Source of the DNA: Peribacillus psychrosaccharolyticus ATCC 23296
GTDB taxonomy: Bacteria; Bacillota; Bacilli; Bacillales; DSM-1321
Assembly (NCBI RefSeq): GCF_000305495.1
Contig: NZ_AJTN02000185.1
Span: 1-50,586, forward strand
Length of the DNA: 50,586 nucleotides
Direction of reading: 5' to 3'
The translations under genes were made by a program, and so were the position numbers. This document shows, in pieces, positions 32,655 to 40,703 of the stretch. Under the pieces are notes generated by a model. It was not told where the DNA came from. It did no database searches and was given only the letters and a program-made list of their open reading frames with translations. Positions within the stretch are counted from its first letter, which is position 1. Every line of letters starts with the position of its first letter.

Positions 32655-33674
32655 TTATGAAGATAAAAGCACCGATTTTTCTACATGTGTTGCTTTAACC
32701 TGTAAATTTGGTTTCACAATATCGGCATCACCCGTCAACATGAGCTTTAAGGCTAAATAAGCAAAGTTAACACCTGAAAGGGATGATATATGCAGACCGC
32801 CAGACATACGTGGATTAATTTCAAGCAGCTTCGGCAGGCCATTATTATACTTTATTTGCACATTATAGACATATGGAATTTGATAAATATCATTCACTTT
32901 CCCCGCTATTTCCATAAGTTCAGGAATATCTTCAAGCTGTCTAATCCGTCCCTCCTCTTTCTTCCGTGGGACGGCAGCTAGAAGCTGGCCATCATAGGAC
33001 AAACAATCAATACTATATTCATATCCACTCAGATATTCCATTACCATTAATTCCTCAAATCTGTCTTGCTTAGAGAGAATTTTATATGCTTCGTTAAACG
33101 ATATGTAATGACTGATATGACCAAATAAGTCGATAATCGTATCCTCTGCATCACGGATAATCCGGAATCCTTCACCGCCTCTTCCATCAGCCGGCTTTAT
33201 GCACACAACCTTACCAAGACCGCGGAGCCTCTTATACTCCTCCTTAAATTGTGCTGAATTCTGGACAACACGATATTCTGGAACTAAGTTTCCAAGTCCG
33301 TTTTCTATAAACGACTCATACAGCTTCCCCTTATGAGAAATAGTTTCCATACTAGCAAAATCCTCGCAGACCATTACTTTTGTCCCGATTGCTTGAAAAC
33401 GTAAAATGGCTTGAGAAATTTCAAGCGCATGCTGATAAGGAATAAAGACGTCAATTCCATGCTTTTTGCAAAATTCCAGACAAAAACTAATATAGTCTTC
33501 ACCACTTACCTCTGGTTCAACCTCTGCATAATCGCATACATGTAAGTAAACGGTATTGCGATTTGGATGGGTCCCATAGATTTCAAAATCGATTCCATCT
33601 GGATTGTTTTTGATTGCTTCAATAAAATGGTATGCTGTTGAAAACCAGCGATTAAACCATATTTTCTTTTTCAT
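32655..33674 (-). CDS. ATP-grasp ligase of the Ter biosynthetic module
   Basis: The 339-aa protein is an ATP-grasp enzyme. An N-terminal pre-ATP-grasp Rossmann part is followed by GKVVCIKPADGRGGEGFRII (nucleotide-binding loop), EELMVMEYLSGYEYSIDCLSYDG, and the metal-binding end LPKLLEINPRMSGGLHISSLSG (Glu and Asn for Mg2+). It would ligate an amine or amino acid to a carboxylate. An ATP-grasp gene is a fixed part of the Ter nucleoside-like module. The start is the ATG at 33674 (AAAGGA upstream). It is separated from yceG by a terminator and a new promoter, so it is its own transcript. Confidence 0.82.
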   Translation of the reverse strand: MKKKIWFNRWFSTAYHFIEAIKNNPDGIDFEIYGTHPNRNTVYLHVCDYAEVEPEVSGEDYISFCLEFCKKHGIDVFIPYQHALEISQAILRFQAIGTKVMVCEDFASMETISHKGKLYESFIENGLGNLVPEYRVVQNSAQFKEEYKRLRGLGKVVCIKPADGRGGEGFRIIRDAEDTIIDLFGHISHYISFNEAYKILSKQDRFEELMVMEYLSGYEYSIDCLSYDGQLLAAVPRKKEEGRIRQLEDIPELMEIAGKVNDIYQIPYVYNVQIKYNNGLPKLLEINPRMSGGLHISSLSGVNFAYLALKLMLTGDADIVKPNLQVKATHVEKSVLLSS

Positions 33675-33787
33675 AACGAATGGTTCCTTTCTTAAGCTCA
33701 CGCGGCTAATTTACTAGTATTTGGTATTATCATTCAGTTTATCACAGTAAACATAATTATCTAAAGATTTAATTTTTTCATCAAGAA

Positions 33788-33818
33788 AATAGCCTGCATA
33801 AACATGTGCAGGCTTTTT
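33788..33818. terminator. Hairpin downstream of the PadR gene
   Basis: AGCCTGCA (33791-33798) pairs with TGCAGGCT (33807-33814). A TTTTT follows on the plus strand, and a weaker ATTTTC on the minus strand where termination of the PadR transcript would be needed. Confidence 0.6.
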
Positions 33819-33928
33819 CTATATTATTTCTACTTATCCCTATTTTATCCTAACAGGCTGTTTTTTAACCGTCTGAGATGGGGACATGGTTCTACTGACC
33901 GAATTCACACATCAAATATAAAAAGAAA

Positions 33929-34270
33929 TCAAACAGATTTATGAGCACTAGTCTGTAATTCTTCTATATATACTGCACATTTTTTTACCACACTCTTCAA
34001 ACGTTCATACTCAAGGGTGACGACCATTCTTCCTAGTTCAGAAAGTGAATAACTTTTTCGTCGATCCGATTCCTGTTTAACAATGAGTCCGTCTTTTTCA
34101 AGTTTACTAAGTGCTCCATAAAGAGTACCTGGACCCAACGTCACTTCTCCATCGCTCATTTCTTTTACTCGCTCCATAACCCCATACCCCTGAAGCGGTT
34201 CTTGCAAAGAAATTAAGATATAAAACGTCGTATGAGTAAGCGGTAGATAATTTTCTGCTTTTTTTCTCAT
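33929..34270 (-). CDS. PadR-family transcriptional regulator
   Basis: The 113-aa protein is a winged-helix PadR regulator: LTHTTFYILISLQEPLQGYGVMERVKEMSDGEVTLGPGTLYGALSKLEKDGLIV is the family's DNA-binding domain, followed by a short dimerisation helix. Its gene lies 66 nt downstream of a heterodimeric ABC exporter in the same direction. PadR proteins of this size (such as LmrR) repress multidrug exporters and bind the exported drugs. The ribosome binding site is TGGAGG. Confidence 0.85.
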   Translation of the reverse strand: MRKKAENYLPLTHTTFYILISLQEPLQGYGVMERVKEMSDGEVTLGPGTLYGALSKLEKDGLIVKQESDRRKSYSLSELGRMVVTLEYERLKSVVKKCAVYIEELQTSAHKSV

Positions 34271-34336
34271 TTAAAGAACCTCCAATAAAACTACACTTAG
34301 TGACTTACTCTAGGGTAATCCTTTGCATTCGTTTAA

Positions 34337-36124
34337 TCAACCTGTTTGATTGCCTTGATTCAACTGACTATTATATAAACCATAATAGAAGCCTTTTTCC
34401 TTCAATAATGAATCATGTGATCCACTTTCTATGATTCTGCCTTCTTCAAGCACAAGTATCTTATCTGCCTGTTGTATCGTATTAAGCCGATGGGCAATAA
34501 CAAAACTTGTTCTTCCCTCCATTAGCCGCTGCAATGCTTCTTGTATTTTCACCTCAGTAATTGTATCAATACTGCTGGTCGCTTCATCTAAGATTAGAAT
34601 ACTAGGGTCAGCTAACAGCGCTCTGGCTATCGAAATCAACTGCTTCTGTCCCTGACTAATACCGCTGCCGTCCTGTTTTAACATAAATTCATATTCGTTA
34701 GGGAGTTTTTGTATAAAGCTATGAGCATTTGCAAGCCTAGCTGCTTCCTCTACTTCATTATCAGTTGCATCCAAACGACCATAACGGATATTCTCTCGAA
34801 CAGTACCTTGAAAAAGGTAGGAGTCTTGGAGGACAAAGCCCATATGACTGCGCAAACTGCTTCTTTTTACTTGTTGAATATCACGGCCGTCAATTAAAAT
34901 CTTTCCCCTGTTGGGATCATAAAACCGTGCAAGTAAATTGACTAAAGTTGTTTTCCCTGCTCCTGTAGGTCCGACAAGTGCCACATTTTCACCTGCTCGT
35001 ACTTTAAAATTAACATTCTTAATCGTCTCACCTGATTTCTCGTATGCGAATGAGACTTTATCAAAGATCACTTCACCCTTGATATCTTCTAGACTTCCAG
35101 CATCTTGTTCATCCACTGCTTCTTCTTCCTCATCTATAATTTCGAAGACCCTTTCGGCTCCGGCAATAGCTGATAAAAGGGTGTTAAATTGATTGGCTAA
35201 ATCGTTAATCGGTCTAGTAAACTGTCTAGAATACTCCGTAAAGATAACGATGGTACCAATTGAAATAAATCCTTTTAAAGCTAAATAACCACCTATCCCT
35301 GCTATAATCGCAAAGCTTAGGTTATTAAGGAGATTCATTACTTTAGGAATAAAACCAGAGTATGCTTGGGACAAGTAGCCGGATTGCTTCAATTTCTCGT
35401 TTCGCACTTTAAACTCTCTAATCACTCGGTCTTCCTGTGAAAAGGTTTTAACAATCCGCTGTCCCGAAACTGTTTCCTCAATAAAACCATTAAGCTCCCC
35501 AATATTCTTCTGCTGCTCCTTGAATAACTTCCCTGTCCGATTCGTAATCCATCTCATGCCTAAGAACATAAGCGGTATGATAATCATTGTCAGTAAGGTT
35601 AACAGTGGACTGAGCCAAAGCATCACTACAATTGTTCCGACCAGTGTTAGTAAACTTGAGAATATTTGGATGACCGAACTATTTAATGTGGAGCTGACAT
35701 TTTCAATATCATTTGTCACTCGACTCATCAATTCTCCATGTTGTCGGCGGTCAAAAAAGGTAATCGGAAGTTTATGTAAATGACGGAATAACTGGCTTCG
35801 CATTGTATATACCGTATCTTGCGCAATACCTATCATCCAATAATTTTGTAAAAATGTTGAAAGTGAGTTAAATACGTAAATAACTAATAAACTTAGCAAG
35901 AGTGTCAAAAAATGATTTCCATTTTTACTCACAATATAATCATCTATTGTCATCCCGACAAGAAACGGGCCAAGTAGACCTAATGCTGAACTGATCACAA
36001 CCATGGCAAGTACAACCATCAGCAACGTTTTATTATCAGCTAGGTAGAACCAAATTCGTTTTATCGCAGCAAAGCGTTTACTTGTTTTTTTCTTATGAGT
36101 TATCTCCTTTTTACTTTGACTCAA
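34337..36124 (-). CDS. ABC multidrug exporter half-transporter, consensus-site subunit
   Basis: The 595-aa protein has six membrane helices (about 30-320) and an ATPase domain. Walker A is GPTGAGKTT, Walker B ILILDEATSSID with the catalytic glutamate intact, and the ABC signature is the degenerate ISQGQ. Together with the upstream partner, which has LSGGQ but lacks the glutamate, it makes one functional and one degenerate ATP site, the pattern of heterodimeric exporters such as BmrCD, LmrCD and TM287/288. The two genes overlap by 14 nt. Confidence 0.88.
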   Translation of the reverse strand: MSQSKKEITHKKKTSKRFAAIKRIWFYLADNKTLLMVVLAMVVISSALGLLGPFLVGMTIDDYIVSKNGNHFLTLLLSLLVIYVFNSLSTFLQNYWMIGIAQDTVYTMRSQLFRHLHKLPITFFDRRQHGELMSRVTNDIENVSSTLNSSVIQIFSSLLTLVGTIVVMLWLSPLLTLLTMIIIPLMFLGMRWITNRTGKLFKEQQKNIGELNGFIEETVSGQRIVKTFSQEDRVIREFKVRNEKLKQSGYLSQAYSGFIPKVMNLLNNLSFAIIAGIGGYLALKGFISIGTIVIFTEYSRQFTRPINDLANQFNTLLSAIAGAERVFEIIDEEEEAVDEQDAGSLEDIKGEVIFDKVSFAYEKSGETIKNVNFKVRAGENVALVGPTGAGKTTLVNLLARFYDPNRGKILIDGRDIQQVKRSSLRSHMGFVLQDSYLFQGTVRENIRYGRLDATDNEVEEAARLANAHSFIQKLPNEYEFMLKQDGSGISQGQKQLISIARALLADPSILILDEATSSIDTITEVKIQEALQRLMEGRTSFVIAHRLNTIQQADKILVLEEGRIIESGSHDSLLKEKGFYYGLYNSQLNQGNQTG

Positions 36125-37841
36125 TCGGAATCTCCTCCCTGCCCAATTGCGAGGTGATAATTTGCTGATACAAGCTATTTTTTTGAGCTAGTGAATGATG
36201 CGTACCTTGTGCAAGCAGCCGGCCTTCTTGGATCAATAATGTCGTATCAGCCCCCGTAGCTGTACTTACTTTCTGGGTAATAATGAAAATGGTACAAGTA
36301 TAACCCTTCAGAGCTTGAAGTAGTTTTGATTCAGTCTTTAAATCAAGCGCGCTAGTACTATCATCAAGTAACAAAATTTTTGGTTTCCTTACAAGAGCCC
36401 GAGCAATCGACAGCCTTTGCTTTTGACCCCCGGATAAGTTAACACCCTTTTGTCCAAGTACAGTCTCATACTGCAAAGGAAGCTGGAGTATCGTTTCATG
36501 AATTTGTGCATCCTTTGCAGCTTGGATAATTTCTTCCATTGAGGCATCCTCTTTTCCCCAAGCTATGTTAGATTTAATTGTGCCTGAAAAGAGAAGCGCT
36601 TCTTGTGGTACATAGCCGATTTGCTGCCGGAGCATATCCAGTTTCAACATTTTACTATCCAGATTATCAATTAGTATACGGCCGGCATCGACATCAAAGA
36701 GACGTGGAATCAACTGAAAAAGAGTTGTTTTTCCTGCTCCAGTAGCTCCAATAATGGCAGCTGTCTGTCCCCCCTCAACTGTAAAGCTAAGATTGTTAAG
36801 GACAGGCTTCTGATTGGGGTACCTAAAGGACACATTTTCAAATGTCACTTTCCCCTCATTGATTATTTCCTTTGAATTATCGGCATGATCAAGTAAATCA
36901 ATTTCAGTATCCATTACTTCATTAACCCTTGCAACAGATGCACGTGCGCGGGATATCCCCATAATCAACCAAGAAAAAACAGAAAAAGAAGCCGTTATTC
37001 GTGTCGCATAGTTGACAATTGCAACGACTTCCCCCACTTTAATTTCACCTGCTGCCAGCTGATTTCGTCCTAACCAAAGAATGACGAGTATTGAACAATT
37101 CATGAGGAATAAGAGAATCGGCTGTGTCGTTTCAATGAGGCGCAGGGCGGTAACTGTTCTTTTTTTGAGAACCTCACTTGTTTTATTAAAACGATTTACC
37201 TCATAGCTTCTGCGTAGAAAGGCTTTGATCAAACGCATACCGACTAAGTTTTCCCGCATCACTCCATTTACATGATCCAGTTTTTCCTGAACGTTTTTAA
37301 ACATCTTTCCTGCTCGACGCATCACCCATATTAAAAAGAATAGTAAAATAGGTATCGATAGTAATAAAATGATAGATAGCTTAAAATTAACAAACATAGC
37401 CATCAAAGCACCGCCAACTACTAATAAGGGTGCACGAAACATAATTCGCAGGCTCATGAACACCGTATTTTGGAGGACCGTAATGTCCGTAGTCATTCGT
37501 GTAATTAAAGAGGAAGTCGGGAACTTAATTAAATTTGTAAATGAAAAAGCTTGAACCTTTTCAAACAATTTAGTCCGTATATCAAAACCAAAACTTTGAC
37601 TGACATGTGAGGCAGCAAAGGAGTTAATTAATCCCCCTCCAAAAGAAAGAATGGCCAATATAGTCATCACTACACCCCAAGTAATCACAACAGTCATATC
37701 CTCCTGCAGGATCCCTTCATCAATAATTTTCGCTATTAATAACGGTTGCAGCAATTCTACACCCAACTCAAAAAACATGAGGAAAAGTGCCAGCATAATC
37801 GAAAGCCGGTACGGCTTCAAAAAAGGAATCATTTTCTTCAT
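36111..37841 (-). CDS. ABC multidrug exporter half-transporter, degenerate-site subunit
   Basis: The 576-aa protein has six membrane helices and an ATPase domain with Walker A GATGAGKTT, signature LSGGQKQR and Walker B ILLLDDSTSALD. The second aspartate replaces the catalytic glutamate, marking it as the BmrC-like partner. I chose the ATG at 37841 (AGGGTGGAAAG upstream); an ATG at 37877 would add 12 residues without a ribosome binding site. A Fur-like box lies about 180 bp upstream. The substrate is unknown. Confidence 0.86.
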   Translation of the reverse strand: MKKMIPFLKPYRLSIMLALFLMFFELGVELLQPLLIAKIIDEGILQEDMTVVITWGVVMTILAILSFGGGLINSFAASHVSQSFGFDIRTKLFEKVQAFSFTNLIKFPTSSLITRMTTDITVLQNTVFMSLRIMFRAPLLVVGGALMAMFVNFKLSIILLLSIPILLFFLIWVMRRAGKMFKNVQEKLDHVNGVMRENLVGMRLIKAFLRRSYEVNRFNKTSEVLKKRTVTALRLIETTQPILLFLMNCSILVILWLGRNQLAAGEIKVGEVVAIVNYATRITASFSVFSWLIMGISRARASVARVNEVMDTEIDLLDHADNSKEIINEGKVTFENVSFRYPNQKPVLNNLSFTVEGGQTAAIIGATGAGKTTLFQLIPRLFDVDAGRILIDNLDSKMLKLDMLRQQIGYVPQEALLFSGTIKSNIAWGKEDASMEEIIQAAKDAQIHETILQLPLQYETVLGQKGVNLSGGQKQRLSIARALVRKPKILLLDDSTSALDLKTESKLLQALKGYTCTIFIITQKVSTATGADTTLLIQEGRLLAQGTHHSLAQKNSLYQQIITSQLGREEIPIESK

Positions 37842-38021
37842 ACTTTCCACCCTAGTTTCATTAATATTTTTCGGCATTCATTTAGTCACTCTAAAATCTT
37901 GAATAGTAGGTATATATGCTATATCATACATTTATTGTAAGAATTTTAAAATAGTTTGCTTTCTCAATTGAAAAAAATTCAAAACACTCTTGACATTCTA
38001 TTAAAAGTAAGAGAAAATCTA

Positions 38022-38050
38022 ATTGATAATGATTTTCACTATCATTATTA
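38022..38050. promoter_or_regulatory. Fur-like box
   Basis: TGATAAT-G-ATTTTCA (38024-38038) differs from the 7-1-7 Fur core TGATAATnATTATCA at one position, and an overlapping half-site (ACTATCATTATT) extends it. It lies about 180 bp upstream of the ABC exporter start and 40 bp upstream of the Rex-type site, so it could serve either direction. Confidence 0.5.
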
Positions 38051-38089
38051 ATCTCATGACCCTGGTAATATAAGCAACTAAGCAATATG

Positions 38090-38118
38090 TTGTGATAACG
38101 ACTTCACAACTCTATGAT
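38090..38118 (+). promoter_or_regulatory. Rex-type operator overlapping a promoter
   Basis: TTGTGATAACGACTTCACAA (38090-38109) is a perfect TTGTGA-N8-TCACAA dyad, with flanking G/C extending the arms to 7 bp. The left arm TTGTGA also serves as a -35, followed after exactly 17 bp by -10 TATGAT (38113-38118). Transcription would start near 38125, and bound Rex would block the promoter. Confidence 0.6.
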
Positions 38119-38124
38119 AACCGG

Positions 38125-38262
38125 TTCAGGTTATCTCCCTGGCCTACTTAAAATAAGAATGCAGAAAATCACTAGAATATTGCCCCCTCTTTATTCAAGT
38201 TATTTCCCCCCCTGTACTTTAAGCATTCTTTCATTTAAGAGAGCCAGGGAATTTTTATTTTT
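38125..38262 (+). ncRNA. Candidate Rex-controlled small RNA with C-rich loops
   Basis: The start is predicted from the promoter just upstream. The 5' segments TCCCTGGC (38136-38143), CTTAAAAT (38147-38154) and AAGAATGC (38155-38162) pair in order with GCATTCTT (38223-38230), ATTTAAG (38233-38239) and GCCAGGGA (38243-38250). The result is a long closing stem with one 3x3 internal loop, followed by ATTTTTATTTTT as in an intrinsic terminator. The 60-nt apical region holds two single-stranded-looking C tracts, CCCCCTCTTT (38183-38192) and CCCCCCC (38206-38212). C-rich loops are how the Bacillus small RNAs RoxS/RsaE and FsrA reach Shine-Dalgarno sequences, and RoxS is known to be Rex-repressed. 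I cannot show homology to either. Confidence 0.55.
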
Positions 38263-38277
38263 AATCAACTATCTAAA

Positions 38278-38312
38278 TAAAAGAGGATGACTCAGTATGA
38301 GTCATCCTCTTT
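38278..38312. terminator. Bidirectional terminator downstream of the VanW gene
   Basis: AAGAGGATGACTC pairs perfectly with GAGTCATCCTCTT around a TATG/AGTA loop, with T's on both sides. Confidence 0.85.
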
Positions 38313-38316
38313 CTAT

Positions 38317-39258
38317 TCAGCCTGCATATTGCTGGGCTGCACGTACTTGCACCTCAATGGTACCTATCGTTTTATTCACAATTACCTTAAGCAGTATAGG
38401 ATAATCCTTATTGTTTAAAAATTTGAAGTCTTTTCCGCCATAAGATACGGTAGCATCTCGATCTTTCGGCACATACCCGACTTCCTTTGAATGATGATTA
38501 AGTTCAATTATTTCTAAGCCGGCCTGATCTACAGCATTATATAACGTAGATGACGTCTGGCAGATTCCCCCGCCTATTCCTTCTACTAATTCTTTATTAA
38601 GAATCTCCATTGCCTTTTGATATCCTCTAGCTTCTGTCCGTTCACCAACGATTAAGTTATAGTAAAAACGATCTCCAGGACCTAAAACAATTTGGTCAAT
38701 TTCACTAGCGGATAAAGCAATATTAGTAGTTCTGCCGGTAACTGATGCATTAAATTTTGTCTTATATGAAGCTAAAAGGGTTTGGTCAACATTGGCTGCC
38801 GTCTTTGCCGTTACATTCGGTACTGATTCAATAATCGGTACATTAACCTCTCTTTGAAAAGCGCGTAGATTTTTTAGTTCATCCAAAAGCGGCTTTTTTT
38901 CCAGAACAATACGTGCCTGACCTGGTTTTAATGTACCATCATTACTTAATCTTGCTGGAATCATCGGTTGGTCGTATTTTGTTTCCAACGACCTGACTAA
39001 ATCTACAGCTGCTTGTTCCTCCCGTATATCGGACGCCTTCACTACCTGAATTTCCTTACCATTTCTACTGTCTACTAAAACAAGCTTTGGATCACTCATC
39101 TTTTTATCGATGAGCATTAGTTCTTTCTTAACCAGGCTGCTATTCTTCACTGGTTCTTTTTCTTTCGAAAAAACCAGATCAGTATTTTTCACCCCAAGCC
39201 ATACCCCGCTGAACACTAAAATACCAACTACCACCAACAGCATAATCCCTTTTTTCAT
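38317..39258 (-). CDS. VanW-family membrane-anchored protein (YoaR-like)
   Basis: The 313-aa protein starts with one membrane helix (GIMLLVVVGILVFSGVWLGV) and an extracellular part. Residues about 150-300 are a VanW domain, with GRTTNIALSASEIDQIVLGPGDRFYYN, GGGICQTSSTLYNAVDQAGLEIIELNHHSKEVGYVP and DATVSYGGKDFKFLNNKDYPILL. Family members are wall-associated and of unknown activity; the name comes from a gene in the vanB cluster and does not imply vancomycin resistance. I chose the ATG at 39258 over a GTG nine bases upstream. Confidence 0.8.
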   Translation of the reverse strand: MKKGIMLLVVVGILVFSGVWLGVKNTDLVFSKEKEPVKNSSLVKKELMLIDKKMSDPKLVLVDSRNGKEIQVVKASDIREEQAAVDLVRSLETKYDQPMIPARLSNDGTLKPGQARIVLEKKPLLDELKNLRAFQREVNVPIIESVPNVTAKTAANVDQTLLASYKTKFNASVTGRTTNIALSASEIDQIVLGPGDRFYYNLIVGERTEARGYQKAMEILNKELVEGIGGGICQTSSTLYNAVDQAGLEIIELNHHSKEVGYVPKDRDATVSYGGKDFKFLNNKDYPILLKVIVNKTIGTIEVQVRAAQQYAG

Positions 39259-39541
39259 TCGCTTCACACCCGTAAATTATATTTTCCAAAATCCAAAACA
39301 GACCCTACCAAACTCCTATACTAATAGACACATAAAATCTACCGTAGATTTCATTCAACACCATTATATACCACATTTAATCAAAAAAGCACCTCTTAGT
39401 GTAATTTTCATAGGAATAAAGGAACCGAAATTTTCTAAGGAGTGGTATTGTCGAATGATCTTGATAAAGAACGTTTTTTCTACAAAAACAAGGGTGAAAT
39501 GCAGTATTTTATTCCAAAAAGTGCGGAATACCTCGGTCTTC
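39259..39541. other. Intergenic region with no assignable feature
   Basis: About 280 bp between the lnrN stop and the VanW start. It contains promoter-like AT-rich sequence for the VanW gene and a weak hairpin (ATTCC/GGAAT near 39508-39528) after lnrN. I see no gene or strong terminator. Confidence 0.4.
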
Positions 39542-40689
39542 TCACAATCTGATTTTTTTGATTCCTGTAGTTAAGAATATTGCTGCGAAGAGAAGGAGAA
39601 TAATCGTGCTTGTCATGATGGACTCTAGGGTGCCTGTTGTAATAATGTCCGTGAAGCCGCGCATTGCCCAGGTCTGCGGCAAAAGTTCAGCTATCTTTTG
39701 CATGAAAGTAGGTTCGAGTTCTAATGGCCAATATACTCCCGAGAGCATGCAGGTTGGGATCACAATTAAACTAGCTATTCCTGATTGCTGTTCTAATGTT
39801 TTGGCTGTAGTTGCTATGACTAACCCAATTCCGACAAAGGCCAGCATCATAGCAGAAACGAGAATGAATATTGGAAGCGGGCTTCCCCAACTCACATCAA
39901 ATAGCAGGTTTGTCGCGAGCATTAAGATACTAAATTGAATCCATCCGATTAAAAAAAGGAAAGCAGGTAGCCAGAAGCTACTTGAAAACGTGTAACAGGA
40001 GTACTCAGCAACCGATACCAAACACCGTTTCCTTTGGCCTCAATAATAACTCCCGTCACGGTAAATAACTTAATCATTAAAAACATAATACAAAATCCTG
40101 AACCCTTGGCCGAAATATTCTTTTCATTTATTTCGTTCGAATTCATATCTACTATTTTAACCAACGTATTTTGGACTTGTTCATCCCTTTGTAACTTTTC
40201 AAACATAATTGGCCAATCTTGACCGCTATATTCACTCCAAGTTTTTGATGCTGATACATGATTCACGATTGTTGAAAGCTTATTAGAAACATAATCTGTA
40301 ACTGTACGACTTGAAACAAACTCTGGAATTCTTTCGAATCTTACCTCTGGCTTGCTCCCAGTTTTCAGTTGTTCCCCAAACCCTTTTGAAATGAGAATGA
40401 CACCCTCAGCCTCTTTTTCCTTTAGTTTTTGTGAAGCTTCCTTTGAAGAGGTTTCTACCAATGTAAAGAGTGAATCATCTTTCCTCATTACGTCGATAAA
40501 TCCTTTTGATAAAGTAGTCTTATCTTGGTCAACATAGAGGATTGTTGCCTTTTCCTCTTCACTTTCAGTCATTACATTTCCAAATAGAAGAGTGAAAATA
40601 ATCGGCATAGCAAACATAATTAAATAGTTTCGCGGGTTTCTAAAAACCAGCCTTACCTCCATACTGCATATACTCCAAATTTTCTTCAT
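39542..40689 (-). pseudogene. lnrN: LnrN-like ABC-2 permease, interrupted by a one-base frameshift
   Basis: Two frames together encode one ABC-2 permease of about 382 aa. The first starts at the ATG at 40689 (GGGGGG ribosome binding site; MKKIWSICSMEVRLVF) and runs to a stop at 39949-39951 just after YLLSFF. The second continues with LIGWIQFSILMLATNLLFDV and ends at 39542. The break is at a run of seven T's (minus strand; 39951-39957): eight T's would read YLLSFFLIGWIQ without interruption. The N-terminal helix, large extracellular domain and C-terminal helices are otherwise intact. It could be a true mutation, a phase-variable tract or a sequencing error. It is the fifth gene of an lnrJKLMN-type operon. 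Confidence 0.75.
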
Positions 40690-40703
40690 TACTATCCCCC
40701 CCT

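Noticed and set aside
33835-33925. Possible dispersed repeat around GAGATGGGGACATGG
   Set aside because: It is a single copy in the window with no inverted or direct repeat structure that I could confirm.
38114-38288. Plus-strand frame starting ATGATAACCGG and running about 57 codons through the candidate small RNA
   Set aside because: There is no ribosome binding site, the composition is not protein-like, and the strong inverted repeats and C tracts explain the sequence better as RNA.
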